This document shows positions 43,484-51,630 of a stretch of 64,000 nt of DNA, piece by piece; position 1 is the stretch's first letter, and every line of letters starts with the position of its first letter. The notes below the pieces were generated by a model. It saw only the letters and a list, made by a program, of their open reading frames with translations. It did no database searches and was not told the origin of the DNA. The DNA is from Veillonella denticariosi JCM 15641. GTDB lineage: Bacteria; Bacillota; Negativicutes; Veillonellales; Veillonellaceae. A program made the translations under genes and the position numbers. The stretch spans positions 1-64,000 of the forward strand of contig NZ_PPDB01000007.1 of NCBI RefSeq assembly GCF_002959855.1, written 5' to 3'.

Positions 43484-44893
43484 ATGTTAGAATTACAACC
43501 AATGATCCATAAGTTTCGGATGAAGGGGAATTATTACTGTCTAGACGTAAACAGCGGTATTATTCACGTTATCGACGAACTCATCGATCGAGTTCTTGAC
43601 ATATATAATGGCACTAACCGGGATGCGGTGCATGCGGCGATGGATAGCCAAGAGGATGCAACGGAGCTCGACGAAATTATGGACGAGTTAGATGAACTGA
43701 TTGCGAACGAACAGTTATTTGCGCCTATGAGCAAGGAATTTAAACTTGTAGTAGGTGAAAAACCTATTGTAAAGGCTTTATGTCTCAATATTGCGCATGA
43801 TTGCAACTTGGCATGTAAATATTGTTTTGCCAGTCAAGGTGATTACGGTGGCGTAAAACGTGAGTTAATGAGTTTTGATGTGGCAAAGCGCGCCGTTGAC
43901 TTTCTCATTAAAATGAGCGGGTCTCGTCAACATTGTGAAATCGACTTCTTTGGCGGTGAACCTTTGTTGAATTGGGATGTAGTGAGACAAACCGTTGAAT
44001 ACATTGAATCCGTTCAAAAACAGCACAATAAGATTTTCAAGCTCACATTGACTACAAACGGGATGCTTTTAACACAGGATAAAATTGACTATGTGAACGA
44101 ACATAAGATGAGTCTCGTTTTATCGTTGGACGGTCGTGAGTCCGTACATAATGCAATGCGCCCTGTAGCCGGTAGCGGTGCGGAGTCTTACAAGTTTATC
44201 GCGAAGAATCTCGTCAACGCCGTAAAACAACGTCATGGTCTTGAGTATTATGTGCGTGGCACATATACGCATAAAAATCTCGACTTTACCAAGGATGTAA
44301 TGGCCATGTCCGATTTAGGGTTTGAACATTTATCTATGGAGCCTGTAGTCGGAGAGGACGGGGATTACGTATTGCGTGAAGAGGACTGGCCGGCTCTTGA
44401 GGCGGAATATGAAAAGTTAGCGGATCTTTATTTGCAGCGTCAACTGGACGGCTGGGGTGAAAAGTTTAATTTCTTCCATTTCCGTATGGACCTGTACCGT
44501 GGTCCATGCATGGCGAAACGTTTACGAGGTTGTGGTGCGGGTCATGAATATATGGCTGTTGTACCGAATGGAGATATTTATCCATGTCATCAATTTGTCG
44601 GCAAGGATGGCTATGTATTGGGCAATGTATTTGATGGATTGCAAAATACTGAGATTCCTAAGGCCTTCCGTAATACGCATGTATTTTCTAAACCTACATG
44701 TGCGGAATGCTGGGCTAAATTCTTCTGCTCAGGCGGATGTCATGCGAATAATATTACGTTAGGCGGAGATTTGGAAACCCCTTATGAATTTGGTTGCCGA
44801 TTGCAGAAAAAACGTATTGAGTGTGCTATCATGATTCAAGCTGAATTAGAACAGGCGGGCATTGATGGCAGTATTCCTGTTGCACTAGGTTAA
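43484..44893 (+). CDS. scfB: Radical-SAM SCIFF peptide maturase
   Basis: This 469-aa thioether-forming maturase acts on ScfA. An N-terminal peptide-binding region (about 1-90, RRE-like) precedes the radical-SAM core with CNLACKYC (Cys107, 111, 114). A C-terminal SPASM domain follows with Cys-rich segments including CGAGHEY, YPCHQF, CAECW and FFCSGGC, which hold auxiliary [4Fe-4S] clusters. GGEP is present in FFGGEPLLNW. ATG 43484 follows ggaggt. It stands 170 bp after scfA, the invariant arrangement in this family. Confidence 0.95.
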   Translation: MLELQPMIHKFRMKGNYYCLDVNSGIIHVIDELIDRVLDIYNGTNRDAVHAAMDSQEDATELDEIMDELDELIANEQLFAPMSKEFKLVVGEKPIVKALCLNIAHDCNLACKYCFASQGDYGGVKRELMSFDVAKRAVDFLIKMSGSRQHCEIDFFGGEPLLNWDVVRQTVEYIESVQKQHNKIFKLTLTTNGMLLTQDKIDYVNEHKMSLVLSLDGRESVHNAMRPVAGSGAESYKFIAKNLVNAVKQRHGLEYYVRGTYTHKNLDFTKDVMAMSDLGFEHLSMEPVVGEDGDYVLREEDWPALEAEYEKLADLYLQRQLDGWGEKFNFFHFRMDLYRGPCMAKRLRGCGAGHEYMAVVPNGDIYPCHQFVGKDGYVLGNVFDGLQNTEIPKAFRNTHVFSKPTCAECWAKFFCSGGCHANNITLGGDLETPYEFGCRLQKKRIECAIMIQAELEQAGIDGSIPVALG

Positions 44894-44939
44894 TCTTACA
44901 TATGACTGGGGATGTTCCATCCATAGTAGAGGTGTTTGT

Positions 44940-47231
44940 ATGAAAAAAGATACTAATCATAGTCAAACTATGGAGCGTTGGGGGATTCGCTATACCGGTA
45001 TTGTTCAAGGGGTCGGATTCCGACCCCTTGTTTCTATGTGGGCCCATTCCTTACAGTTGAGCGGATTTGTATATAATGACAGTCATGGTGTATATGTGGA
45101 AATTCAGGGGGCGACGGCAGATTTGCAGTCTTTTGTGGATGCTATTGATCAACATAAACCGCGACTATGCCGGATTACTAATTTTGTCATTACAAAATTA
45201 CCTCTTATATACGAATCTATGGAGTTTGAGGTACGTCAATCACCATTAGGTGATCCGGGCACAACCTTTATCAGTGCCGATACTTCACCTTGCGAGAACT
45301 GTCTCAGGGAACTGCATAGTGATCCTCGACGCATACAGTATCCTTTTATTAACTGTACTGATTGCGGGCCGCGATATTCTATTATCGAGTCTTTACCGTA
45401 TGATCGGGAAAGGACTACGATGAAAGAATTTCCTATGTGTCCCGATTGTTTGACTGAATATAAGGATATTGAGGGGCGCCGCTATCATGCTGAGCCTAAT
45501 GCATGTATAAAATGCGGACCTGTCTATACTTTATATACACCGAATCATATGGAGGTGGATACTGCTCATATATGGGATGATGTGCGTGCTCTTATTGCGT
45601 CCGGAAAGATTATAGCGTTGAAGGGTGTTGGCGGTTATCATCTTGTATGCGATGCGACGAATGATGAAGCGGTGCAGCATTTGCGTATGCGTAAACAGCG
45701 TCCCCATAAGCCATTGGCCGTAATGGCTGGCTCCATAGAAACAGCCATGAGGCTGGTTCACATGAATGAAATGGAGAAATCCGTTCTGACCGGAATGGAA
45801 CGTCCCATTGTGTTATTGAATCGTAAATCTAATAGCGCCATACATTTGAGTGAATATGTGGCGCCGCAAAATCACCTGCTGGGGGTTATGCTGCCTTATG
45901 CACCTGTTCATGAGGTGCTGGTACCATCTGATGCCGTATGGGTGATGACCAGTGGAAATCGAAGCGGAGATTCCGTTTTATATGAAGATGAGGCTGCTTT
46001 CAGAGAACTCCAAAATGTAGCGGATTATTTTCTGGTTCACAATCGTCAAATCTATGCTCCTTTGGATGATTCCGTCGTATCCGTCATCGGCGAGAAGCTC
46101 CAGTTTATCCGTCGCAGTCGAGGCTATGTGCCTGAACCGATCCATTGTGAAAATTTAGGTGCTTTCAATTTACTGGCTATGGGCAGCGATCTTAAAAATG
46201 CATTCGCTGTAAATAAGGGTGAAAGTATTCTTTTGGGGCCTCATATAGGTGATCTGGAACGGGCTTCGACTCATGAAACCTTGGAATGGACGATTGCGCG
46301 ATATGAAAATTTGTTCTCTACACGGCCGGAAGCGGTCATTATTGACTCTCATCCACAGTTTTTTTCATCTCAATTAGGGCGTCATATTGGTGAAACCCGT
46401 CATATTCCTGTTATTTCCGTACAGCATCACCATAGTCACATAGCCTCTGTTATGGCGGAGTATAATTTAACCGATGTCGTACTGGGAATTGCCATGGACG
46501 GAACCGGGTACGGCCCGGATGGAACCGTTTGGGGCGGAGAATTTCTCCTCTGTAACGGAGCGGATTATCAACGGCTGGCTCACATTAATACCGTGCCTTT
46601 GCCCGGCGGCGAAAAAGCGGTATCTGAACCGTGGCGTCAAGCCTTATGGTATATACGTCAGTATTACGGTGACAATGTGCCTTCAGTTTATGCTGAATGG
46701 ATAGAGCAGTTGCCGACAGGATGGAGGATTCTTGATAAGGCGATGCATTCTATGACCATGATACAATCCTCCAGCTGCGGACGACTTTTTGATGCGGTAG
46801 GGGCTCTGTTAGGATTGGGGTTGGTACATACGTATGATGCGCAGATCGCTATTGCTTTGGAATCCTTTTGCGGTGATGAAAAAGGGTCCGTTCTTGATTT
46901 TGCTTACGATGGAGAGGTCCTGGACTTCACTCCGACTGTACAGGCTATTATGGACGGAGTAGTGCGTGGTGAACGTCGTGCCTATTTAGCTGCATCCTTT
47001 CATAAAACCGTAGCTATCGGCATCTGTGAAGTGGCGGCGGATATAATGGAGCGTTATGGTTTGTATAATGCGGCGATTGCGGGCGGAGTCTTTCAAAATC
47101 GTCGACTCATGCATGAAATACATCGTGCCTGGCATGTAGGCAATCTATATATGAATAAATCCGTACCTGCAAATGATGGTGGCTTGGCTGTGGGTCAGTT
47201 ATGGATCGGGGCTCATGTATTGAAAAAATAA
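44940..47231 (+). CDS. hypF: Hydrogenase maturation carbamoyltransferase HypF
   Basis: HypF makes the cyanide ligand precursor for [NiFe]-hydrogenase from carbamoyl phosphate, transferring carbamoyl to HypE. The 763-aa protein has an acylphosphatase domain (GIVQGVGFRPLV), two zinc-finger pairs (CENC/CTDC and CPDC/CIKC), a YrdC-like domain, and a Kae1-like C-terminal domain with the HHHSH metal motif and MDGTGYGPDG. ATG 44940 follows agaggtg. First gene of a hypFCDE set. Confidence 0.96.
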   Translation: MKKDTNHSQTMERWGIRYTGIVQGVGFRPLVSMWAHSLQLSGFVYNDSHGVYVEIQGATADLQSFVDAIDQHKPRLCRITNFVITKLPLIYESMEFEVRQSPLGDPGTTFISADTSPCENCLRELHSDPRRIQYPFINCTDCGPRYSIIESLPYDRERTTMKEFPMCPDCLTEYKDIEGRRYHAEPNACIKCGPVYTLYTPNHMEVDTAHIWDDVRALIASGKIIALKGVGGYHLVCDATNDEAVQHLRMRKQRPHKPLAVMAGSIETAMRLVHMNEMEKSVLTGMERPIVLLNRKSNSAIHLSEYVAPQNHLLGVMLPYAPVHEVLVPSDAVWVMTSGNRSGDSVLYEDEAAFRELQNVADYFLVHNRQIYAPLDDSVVSVIGEKLQFIRRSRGYVPEPIHCENLGAFNLLAMGSDLKNAFAVNKGESILLGPHIGDLERASTHETLEWTIARYENLFSTRPEAVIIDSHPQFFSSQLGRHIGETRHIPVISVQHHHSHIASVMAEYNLTDVVLGIAMDGTGYGPDGTVWGGEFLLCNGADYQRLAHINTVPLPGGEKAVSEPWRQALWYIRQYYGDNVPSVYAEWIEQLPTGWRILDKAMHSMTMIQSSSCGRLFDAVGALLGLGLVHTYDAQIAIALESFCGDEKGSVLDFAYDGEVLDFTPTVQAIMDGVVRGERRAYLAASFHKTVAIGICEVAADIMERYGLYNAAIAGGVFQNRRLMHEIHRAWHVGNLYMNKSVPANDGGLAVGQLWIGAHVLKK

Positions 47232-47340
47232 TGATTTTATATGTGATACAATATTCTTAGCTGTTGTATATGACATGTTTTATAAGTGTTTGAATATTCA
47301 TAATAATAAGTGATGATAAATGATACAATGAGGAGGTATT

Positions 47341-47592
47341 ATGTGCTTAGCCGTACCGGCACAGCTTGTTGCCGTAAATGATACCATCGGTACCGTTGAA
47401 TTAACGGGGGCTACACGGGATTGCAGTCTTCTGCTCGTACCTGATGCGAAGGTAGGAGACTGGCTTTTGGTACATGCGGGATTTGCTGTACAGATTGTTG
47501 ATGAAGAAGAGGCACAAGCAACATTAGATGCCTTTAAGGAGTTAGAGGAACTTGAAGAAGCTTACTTTGCAGGAAAAGAAGCACACAGCTGA
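47341..47592 (+). CDS. hypC: Hydrogenase maturation chaperone HypC
   Basis: The 83-aa protein has the required N-terminal MCLAVPAQ, in which Cys2 binds the Fe(CN)2CO group. It shuttles the Fe moiety from HypD to the hydrogenase large subunit. ATG 47341 follows gaggaggt. The hypD frame begins inside its 3' end. Confidence 0.95.
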   Translation: MCLAVPAQLVAVNDTIGTVELTGATRDCSLLLVPDAKVGDWLLVHAGFAVQIVDEEEAQATLDAFKELEELEEAYFAGKEAHS

Positions 47593-48670
47593 TGCATTAT
47601 TGAAACGCATTAATGCACTTCATAAGCCGGGCGAAGTCGTCAGACTCATGGAGGTGTGCGGGACACATACGGTATCGATTTTCCGAGAAGGTCTTCGTCA
47701 GTTGTTGCCCGAAGGTATTGAGCTTGTGAGCGGTCCGGGATGTCCAGTATGTGTAACTGATCAGATTTATATGGATAAGGCTTTAGCCTATGCGGAGCGG
47801 GATGATATTATCATCGCTACCTTCGGGGATATGCTGAAGGTGCCCGGCAGCTATAGCAATCTTAGCGAGGCTCAAACAAAGGGCGCTCATATTCATGTTA
47901 TCTATACGCCTTTAGAGGTGTTGGAGTTGAGTAAGCGCCATCCGGATAAGAAAATCGTGTTTTTAGCAATCGGGTTCGAAACGACTATTGCCGTTATCGG
48001 GGCGACCGTAAAAGCGGTTCATGCGGCAGGGATTAAAAATGTATTTTTCCTCGTATCTCATAAATTAGTTCCCCCGGCATTACGAGCTTTACTGGATCGA
48101 CAGGAAGGCCGTATTGACGGCTTTATTTTGCCGGGGCATGTAAGCGTTATTATCGGGGAGGAACCGTATCGATTCCTGCCTGAAGAATATCATATTCCAT
48201 CATGTATCGCCGGTTTTGATGGCGTAGAAATTCTTTCGGCTATAGTCAATATCCTGGAACAGCGCAGCTCAGGGAAGTTCATGGTAGGTAATACATATCA
48301 TTCGGTTGTGATGGAGCAGGGAAATCCCGTAGCACAGGCTATGATGCGTGAAGTATATGATGTTTGTGATGATACATGGCGCGGTATCGGAATAATTTCA
48401 CACTCCGGTTTAGCTTTAAAGGGCGAGTATGCTGCATATGATGCGGAATTAGCCATACCGACAGTGTTGGAAAAACCGTCACTTGACCCGAAAGGATGTC
48501 AGTGTGGTCGCGTTTTACAAGGTTTGATTAAGCCGAGTGAATGTCCTTTGTTCGGTAAAAGCTGTACTACCGTTCATCCGGTGGGGGCGTGTATGGTATC
48601 TGTGGAAGGTAGTTGTGCCGCCTGGTATAAATATGGATTTTCCAGTGGCGGATTAACTTGGGAGGATTAG
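47552..48670 (+). CDS. hypD: Hydrogenase maturation protein HypD
   Basis: HypD carries the [4Fe-4S] cluster and assembles the Fe(CN)2CO group with HypC and HypE. Motifs include MEVCGTHT, SGPGCPVCV, GFETT, FILPGHVS and the C-terminal Cys set (CQCGRVL, CPLFGKSC, GACMVS). The start is uncertain: no ATG is in frame before the first conserved motif. TTG 47552 with gagg 3 bp upstream gives 372 aa and a 40-bp overlap with hypC; TTG 47567 is the alternative. Strong coupling with hypC is implied. Confidence 0.94.
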   Translation: MKKLTLQEKKHTADALLKRINALHKPGEVVRLMEVCGTHTVSIFREGLRQLLPEGIELVSGPGCPVCVTDQIYMDKALAYAERDDIIIATFGDMLKVPGSYSNLSEAQTKGAHIHVIYTPLEVLELSKRHPDKKIVFLAIGFETTIAVIGATVKAVHAAGIKNVFFLVSHKLVPPALRALLDRQEGRIDGFILPGHVSVIIGEEPYRFLPEEYHIPSCIAGFDGVEILSAIVNILEQRSSGKFMVGNTYHSVVMEQGNPVAQAMMREVYDVCDDTWRGIGIISHSGLALKGEYAAYDAELAIPTVLEKPSLDPKGCQCGRVLQGLIKPSECPLFGKSCTTVHPVGACMVSVEGSCAAWYKYGFSSGGLTWED

Positions 48671-48671
48671 T

Positions 48672-49679
48672 ATGGAACGTGTACGTTTAGTCCACGGTAA
48701 TGGCGGGCGGTTCAGTCACGAATTGACGGAACGATTTATTTTAAAATACTTTAAAAGCAATCTGTTAGCGCCTTTACATGATGGGGCACAATTTCCGGTC
48801 TCATCTGGACGGATGGCTTTTTCGACGGACTCCTATGTTGTACAGCCCCTATTTTTCCCGGGCGGTAATATCGGGAAATTAGCCGTATGCGGTACTGTTA
48901 ACGACCTTGCTATGAACGGTGCTGTTCCTCAATATTTAAGCTGTGGTCTTATTCTGGAGGAAGGACTGCCATTCGATGAATTAGATCAGATTCTGCGGAC
49001 CATGGCGGAGATGGCGGATCTTGCGAATGTTCAAATCGTAACAGGGGATACAAAGGTCGTTAAAAAGGGCGAGGTAGATAAAATTTATATTAATACGGCA
49101 GGTGTCGGCATGATTCCCGAGCATGTTGATATTGGTCCTCATCGAGTTCAACCGAATATGGACATTATTTTATCCGGGGCTATAGGGGACCACTCCATCG
49201 CCGTTATGGGACAGCGATTTGGCCTGGAGCTATCCGAATCGGTGAAAACGGACTGCGCGCCTCTCAATCATATGGTACACGCCGTACTGCAGGAAGCAGG
49301 TCCTTCTGTGGCATTGCTTCGGGACCCTACACGGGGGGGACTCGGTACGGTTTTGAAAGAAATTGCGGATCAAAGCGGTGTTGGTATTAAGGTTGATGAA
49401 TCTGCGTTACCGATTCACGATGAAGTTCGGTCCGTATGCGATATCTTAGGATATGATCCGTTATATTTGGCCAATGAAGGTAAAGCTGTTTTCTTAGTTG
49501 AGCCGGTGGTGACAGAGCGAGTTCTTGATATTCTTCATACATTTGAAGAGGGAAAAGAAGCGGTACTCATCGGTAAAACATTGGATAAAAATATCGGGAA
49601 AGTAGGCCTGCAGACCTCCATCGGCGGTGTGCGACTGGTGGATCTTCTCGGAGAAGATCAAGTGCCTCGCATTTGCTAG
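48672..49679 (+). CDS. hypE: Hydrogenase maturation protein HypE
   Basis: HypE dehydrates the carbamoyl group on its C-terminal cysteine to thiocyanate. The 335-aa PurM-like protein has FSTDSYVVQP, GTVNDLAMNGA, RDPTRGGLG and the diagnostic C-terminus PRIC with the modified Cys as last residue. One base separates it from the hypD stop. HypA, HypB and the hydrogenase itself are not in the window and must lie elsewhere if the pathway is functional. Confidence 0.97.
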   Translation: MERVRLVHGNGGRFSHELTERFILKYFKSNLLAPLHDGAQFPVSSGRMAFSTDSYVVQPLFFPGGNIGKLAVCGTVNDLAMNGAVPQYLSCGLILEEGLPFDELDQILRTMAEMADLANVQIVTGDTKVVKKGEVDKIYINTAGVGMIPEHVDIGPHRVQPNMDIILSGAIGDHSIAVMGQRFGLELSESVKTDCAPLNHMVHAVLQEAGPSVALLRDPTRGGLGTVLKEIADQSGVGIKVDESALPIHDEVRSVCDILGYDPLYLANEGKAVFLVEPVVTERVLDILHTFEEGKEAVLIGKTLDKNIGKVGLQTSIGGVRLVDLLGEDQVPRIC

Positions 49680-49776
49680 TTCTGTAGTTCCGATTAATCA
49701 TTCAGGAAATGCATTTTGTTCAGATCTGATTGACTATATGGGCGCCATAGCTTCATATATTTAGTGGAATTGTCAC

Positions 49777-49807
49777 AAAATTCAATTGCGTAAAATTCAC
49801 AATGCGT
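49777..49807 (+). repeat. Tandem direct repeat in the 49917 gene upstream region
   Basis: AAAATTCAATTGCGT (49777-49791) is followed at once by AAAATTCACAATGCGT (49792-49807), two near copies differing by a short change. Located 21 bp before a candidate -35. Possible regulator-binding site. Confidence 0.45.
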
Positions 49808-49827
49808 TCATCCAAATTTTATATATT

Positions 49828-49857
49828 TTGATTATCTTTAAGTGTAAGTTATATACT
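49828..49857 (+). promoter_or_regulatory. Candidate promoter of the 49917 gene
   Basis: TTGATT (49828-49833), 18-bp spacer, TATACT (49852-49857), 60 bp before the ATG. Confidence 0.45.
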
Positions 49858-49916
49858 TTCACTAGAATCTATGTATAGAATTTGTTAAAATATAAGTATC
49901 TATTAGGAGGCTTATT

Positions 49917-50363
49917 ATGAAAAAGAAAATTATCACTGCCGTTCTAGGTATTTGTTTAACTACGACCGCATTTGGGGGTATCTTGACGACTCAAGCCGGT
50001 GGCCTTAGCAGTATTCTTGGCGGCGCTGCTAAAATTGGTGGTATCGGTATTGTTATTAACAAGTTCGGTCCACAAATTGACTCTTTCTTAAATAAACTAT
50101 TGAAACAGAATAATTTGAGTACGGAATATACAACTAAGGTTGTACCGATTATCAGTATCGGTACAAAAGGGTATATCGGCGGTGCTCAAGTTACAGGTCC
50201 TGCATCCAGCGTTGAACAGGTTAAAGCTGTTGCACAAGTTGAAGGCAGTTTCAACGGTATGGTTCGTGTAAAGGGCTTAGTACCTGTTGACAGCACAAAC
50301 CCTGTTGGCGCATCTCGTGTTCAAGGTGTAGGCGTATCGGCAATTATTGATTTGAAAATTTAA
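49917..50363 (+). CDS. Unknown secreted glycine-rich protein
   Basis: The 148-aa product has a signal peptide (KKK then a hydrophobic core; likely cleavage after TQA at about residue 27). A glycine-rich hydrophobic stretch (28-48, SILGGAAKIGGIGIV) and a soluble C-terminal part with beta-like alternation (VVPIISIGTKGYIGG...VGVSAIIDLKI) follow. I do not recognise the family. ATG 49917 follows taggagg. It is the first of three envelope-type genes that end in lptD, so a periplasmic or outer-membrane role is likely. Confidence 0.75.
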   Translation: MKKKIITAVLGICLTTTAFGGILTTQAGGLSSILGGAAKIGGIGIVINKFGPQIDSFLNKLLKQNNLSTEYTTKVVPIISIGTKGYIGGAQVTGPASSVEQVKAVAQVEGSFNGMVRVKGLVPVDSTNPVGASRVQGVGVSAIIDLKI

Positions 50364-50398
50364 TGGTGGCTGAGCTCATTATTAGTTAGACTCAGGGG

Positions 50399-50428
50399 AT
50401 AAGCACGGTCTTAGGCCCGTGCTTATTC
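50399..50428 (+). terminator. Terminator-like hairpin
   Basis: Ten-base-pair stem ATAAGCACGG/CCGTGCTTAT with a loop of about 8 nt; the T tract is weak (TTCTGTTGT). Confidence 0.7.
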
Positions 50429-50473
50429 TGTTGTATAACAAGCATAACTGTTTGGAAATTTGTGGAGGATTAT

Positions 50474-51601
50474 ATGAAGAAGCAAGTACTTACACTTTTA
50501 ATGGCATCCTTGATTTCAGGAACTGCCTTTGCTGCTCCAGGTACGGTAACGGAAAAGACTAATGTATTGGAAACGACTGTGTATGGTTCTGTTCAGGAGG
50601 GTGCCGTAGTAGACCGTATCAATCAACTTGATGAAACCGTGTATGGTACTGGCTCTAACGGTAACTCTGCAACATTGAGCAAGCGCGTCGATTCCTTATA
50701 TGACTCCGTTGAGGGTAGCGGTAGAAATATTTCGTTGCGCGAAGAAATGGATGCTTTGGAGTATACGTATCAAAATGGCATTACTGCAGGTTCCCTCGTG
50801 GATCGTGTAGAAAAAATGGAGCGCAGTGTTAACGGCCGTATCGGTAGTGGAGCACTTCAAAAACGCATTATCTCTTTGAAGACAAAGGTTTATGGCAGCA
50901 ATGTAGCGTTGACTAATCAAGTCGGTACATTAGCAAGCAATCATGTATTCAAAGTTACTTTAAATGATGCGGTTTCTTCTAAAACAAGTCAGCAAGGCGA
51001 TACCGTTTCCTTTACAGTTGCAGAAAATGTAATGGATGGAAATGTATTACTCGTTCCGGCCGGAACCGTTGGGACAGGTACGATTACATCGTTGAAGAAG
51101 GCGCGTTCCTTCGGTCGCAATGGAGATCTTGATATTACGTTTGATACAGTTCCTGCTATTGATGGTACGGAATTTACCGCGGTACAAGGTGAGGAAGCGA
51201 AGAAGAAAACCCGTAGTGAAATCAAAGCGGCCGGTGCTTCCGTGGCCGGTGCCGTTTTGTTGGGGCCTGTAGGTCTTGTGGGCGGTGCTTTCATTAAAGG
51301 TAAAAATATTGACTATCCTGCAGGATCGACCATATATGTACAACCACAGGATTCCGTTACAATTCAAGGCCTAGTTATCGGTGGGGACGGATTGGCTCAT
51401 AGCGATAATGAATTGGCCGATGCTGTAACTGTGGCTAATACGACAGATGAAAGCAATGATTCCGTAGATAATATGAATGATGAAGCGGTATCGACAGATA
51501 CGGTTGATACAACAGCTACAGAACCGGCAGATATTGAAGAGTCCGATGATGGCGCAGAAAATGTTTCTCAACCGATTGTTGTAGTTAAACGTAATCAGTA
51601 A
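50474..51601 (+). CDS. Secreted repeat protein with C-terminal acidic tail
   Basis: The 375-aa product has a signal peptide with cleavage after AFA (residue 20). Six imperfect ~20-residue repeats span residues 32-152, each of the form L-x-x-x-V-Y/x-G ... L-x-x-R-V/I-x-x (for example LETTVYG, LDETVYG, MERSVNG, LKTKVYG). A beta-rich domain (about 158-300) has VPAGTVGTGTI and a glycine-rich hydrophobic patch GAVLLGPVGLVGGAF. A disordered Asp/Glu/Thr-rich tail closes it. No family recognised. ATG 50474 follows tggaggat. It lies 29 bp upstream of lptD, probably in one transcript, so an outer-membrane assembly or surface role is inferred. Confidence 0.8.
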   Translation: MKKQVLTLLMASLISGTAFAAPGTVTEKTNVLETTVYGSVQEGAVVDRINQLDETVYGTGSNGNSATLSKRVDSLYDSVEGSGRNISLREEMDALEYTYQNGITAGSLVDRVEKMERSVNGRIGSGALQKRIISLKTKVYGSNVALTNQVGTLASNHVFKVTLNDAVSSKTSQQGDTVSFTVAENVMDGNVLLVPAGTVGTGTITSLKKARSFGRNGDLDITFDTVPAIDGTEFTAVQGEEAKKKTRSEIKAAGASVAGAVLLGPVGLVGGAFIKGKNIDYPAGSTIYVQPQDSVTIQGLVIGGDGLAHSDNELADAVTVANTTDESNDSVDNMNDEAVSTDTVDTTATEPADIEESDDGAENVSQPIVVVKRNQ

Positions 51602-51630
51602 TTACTTGTATAAGAGGAGTTCCAGTAACC

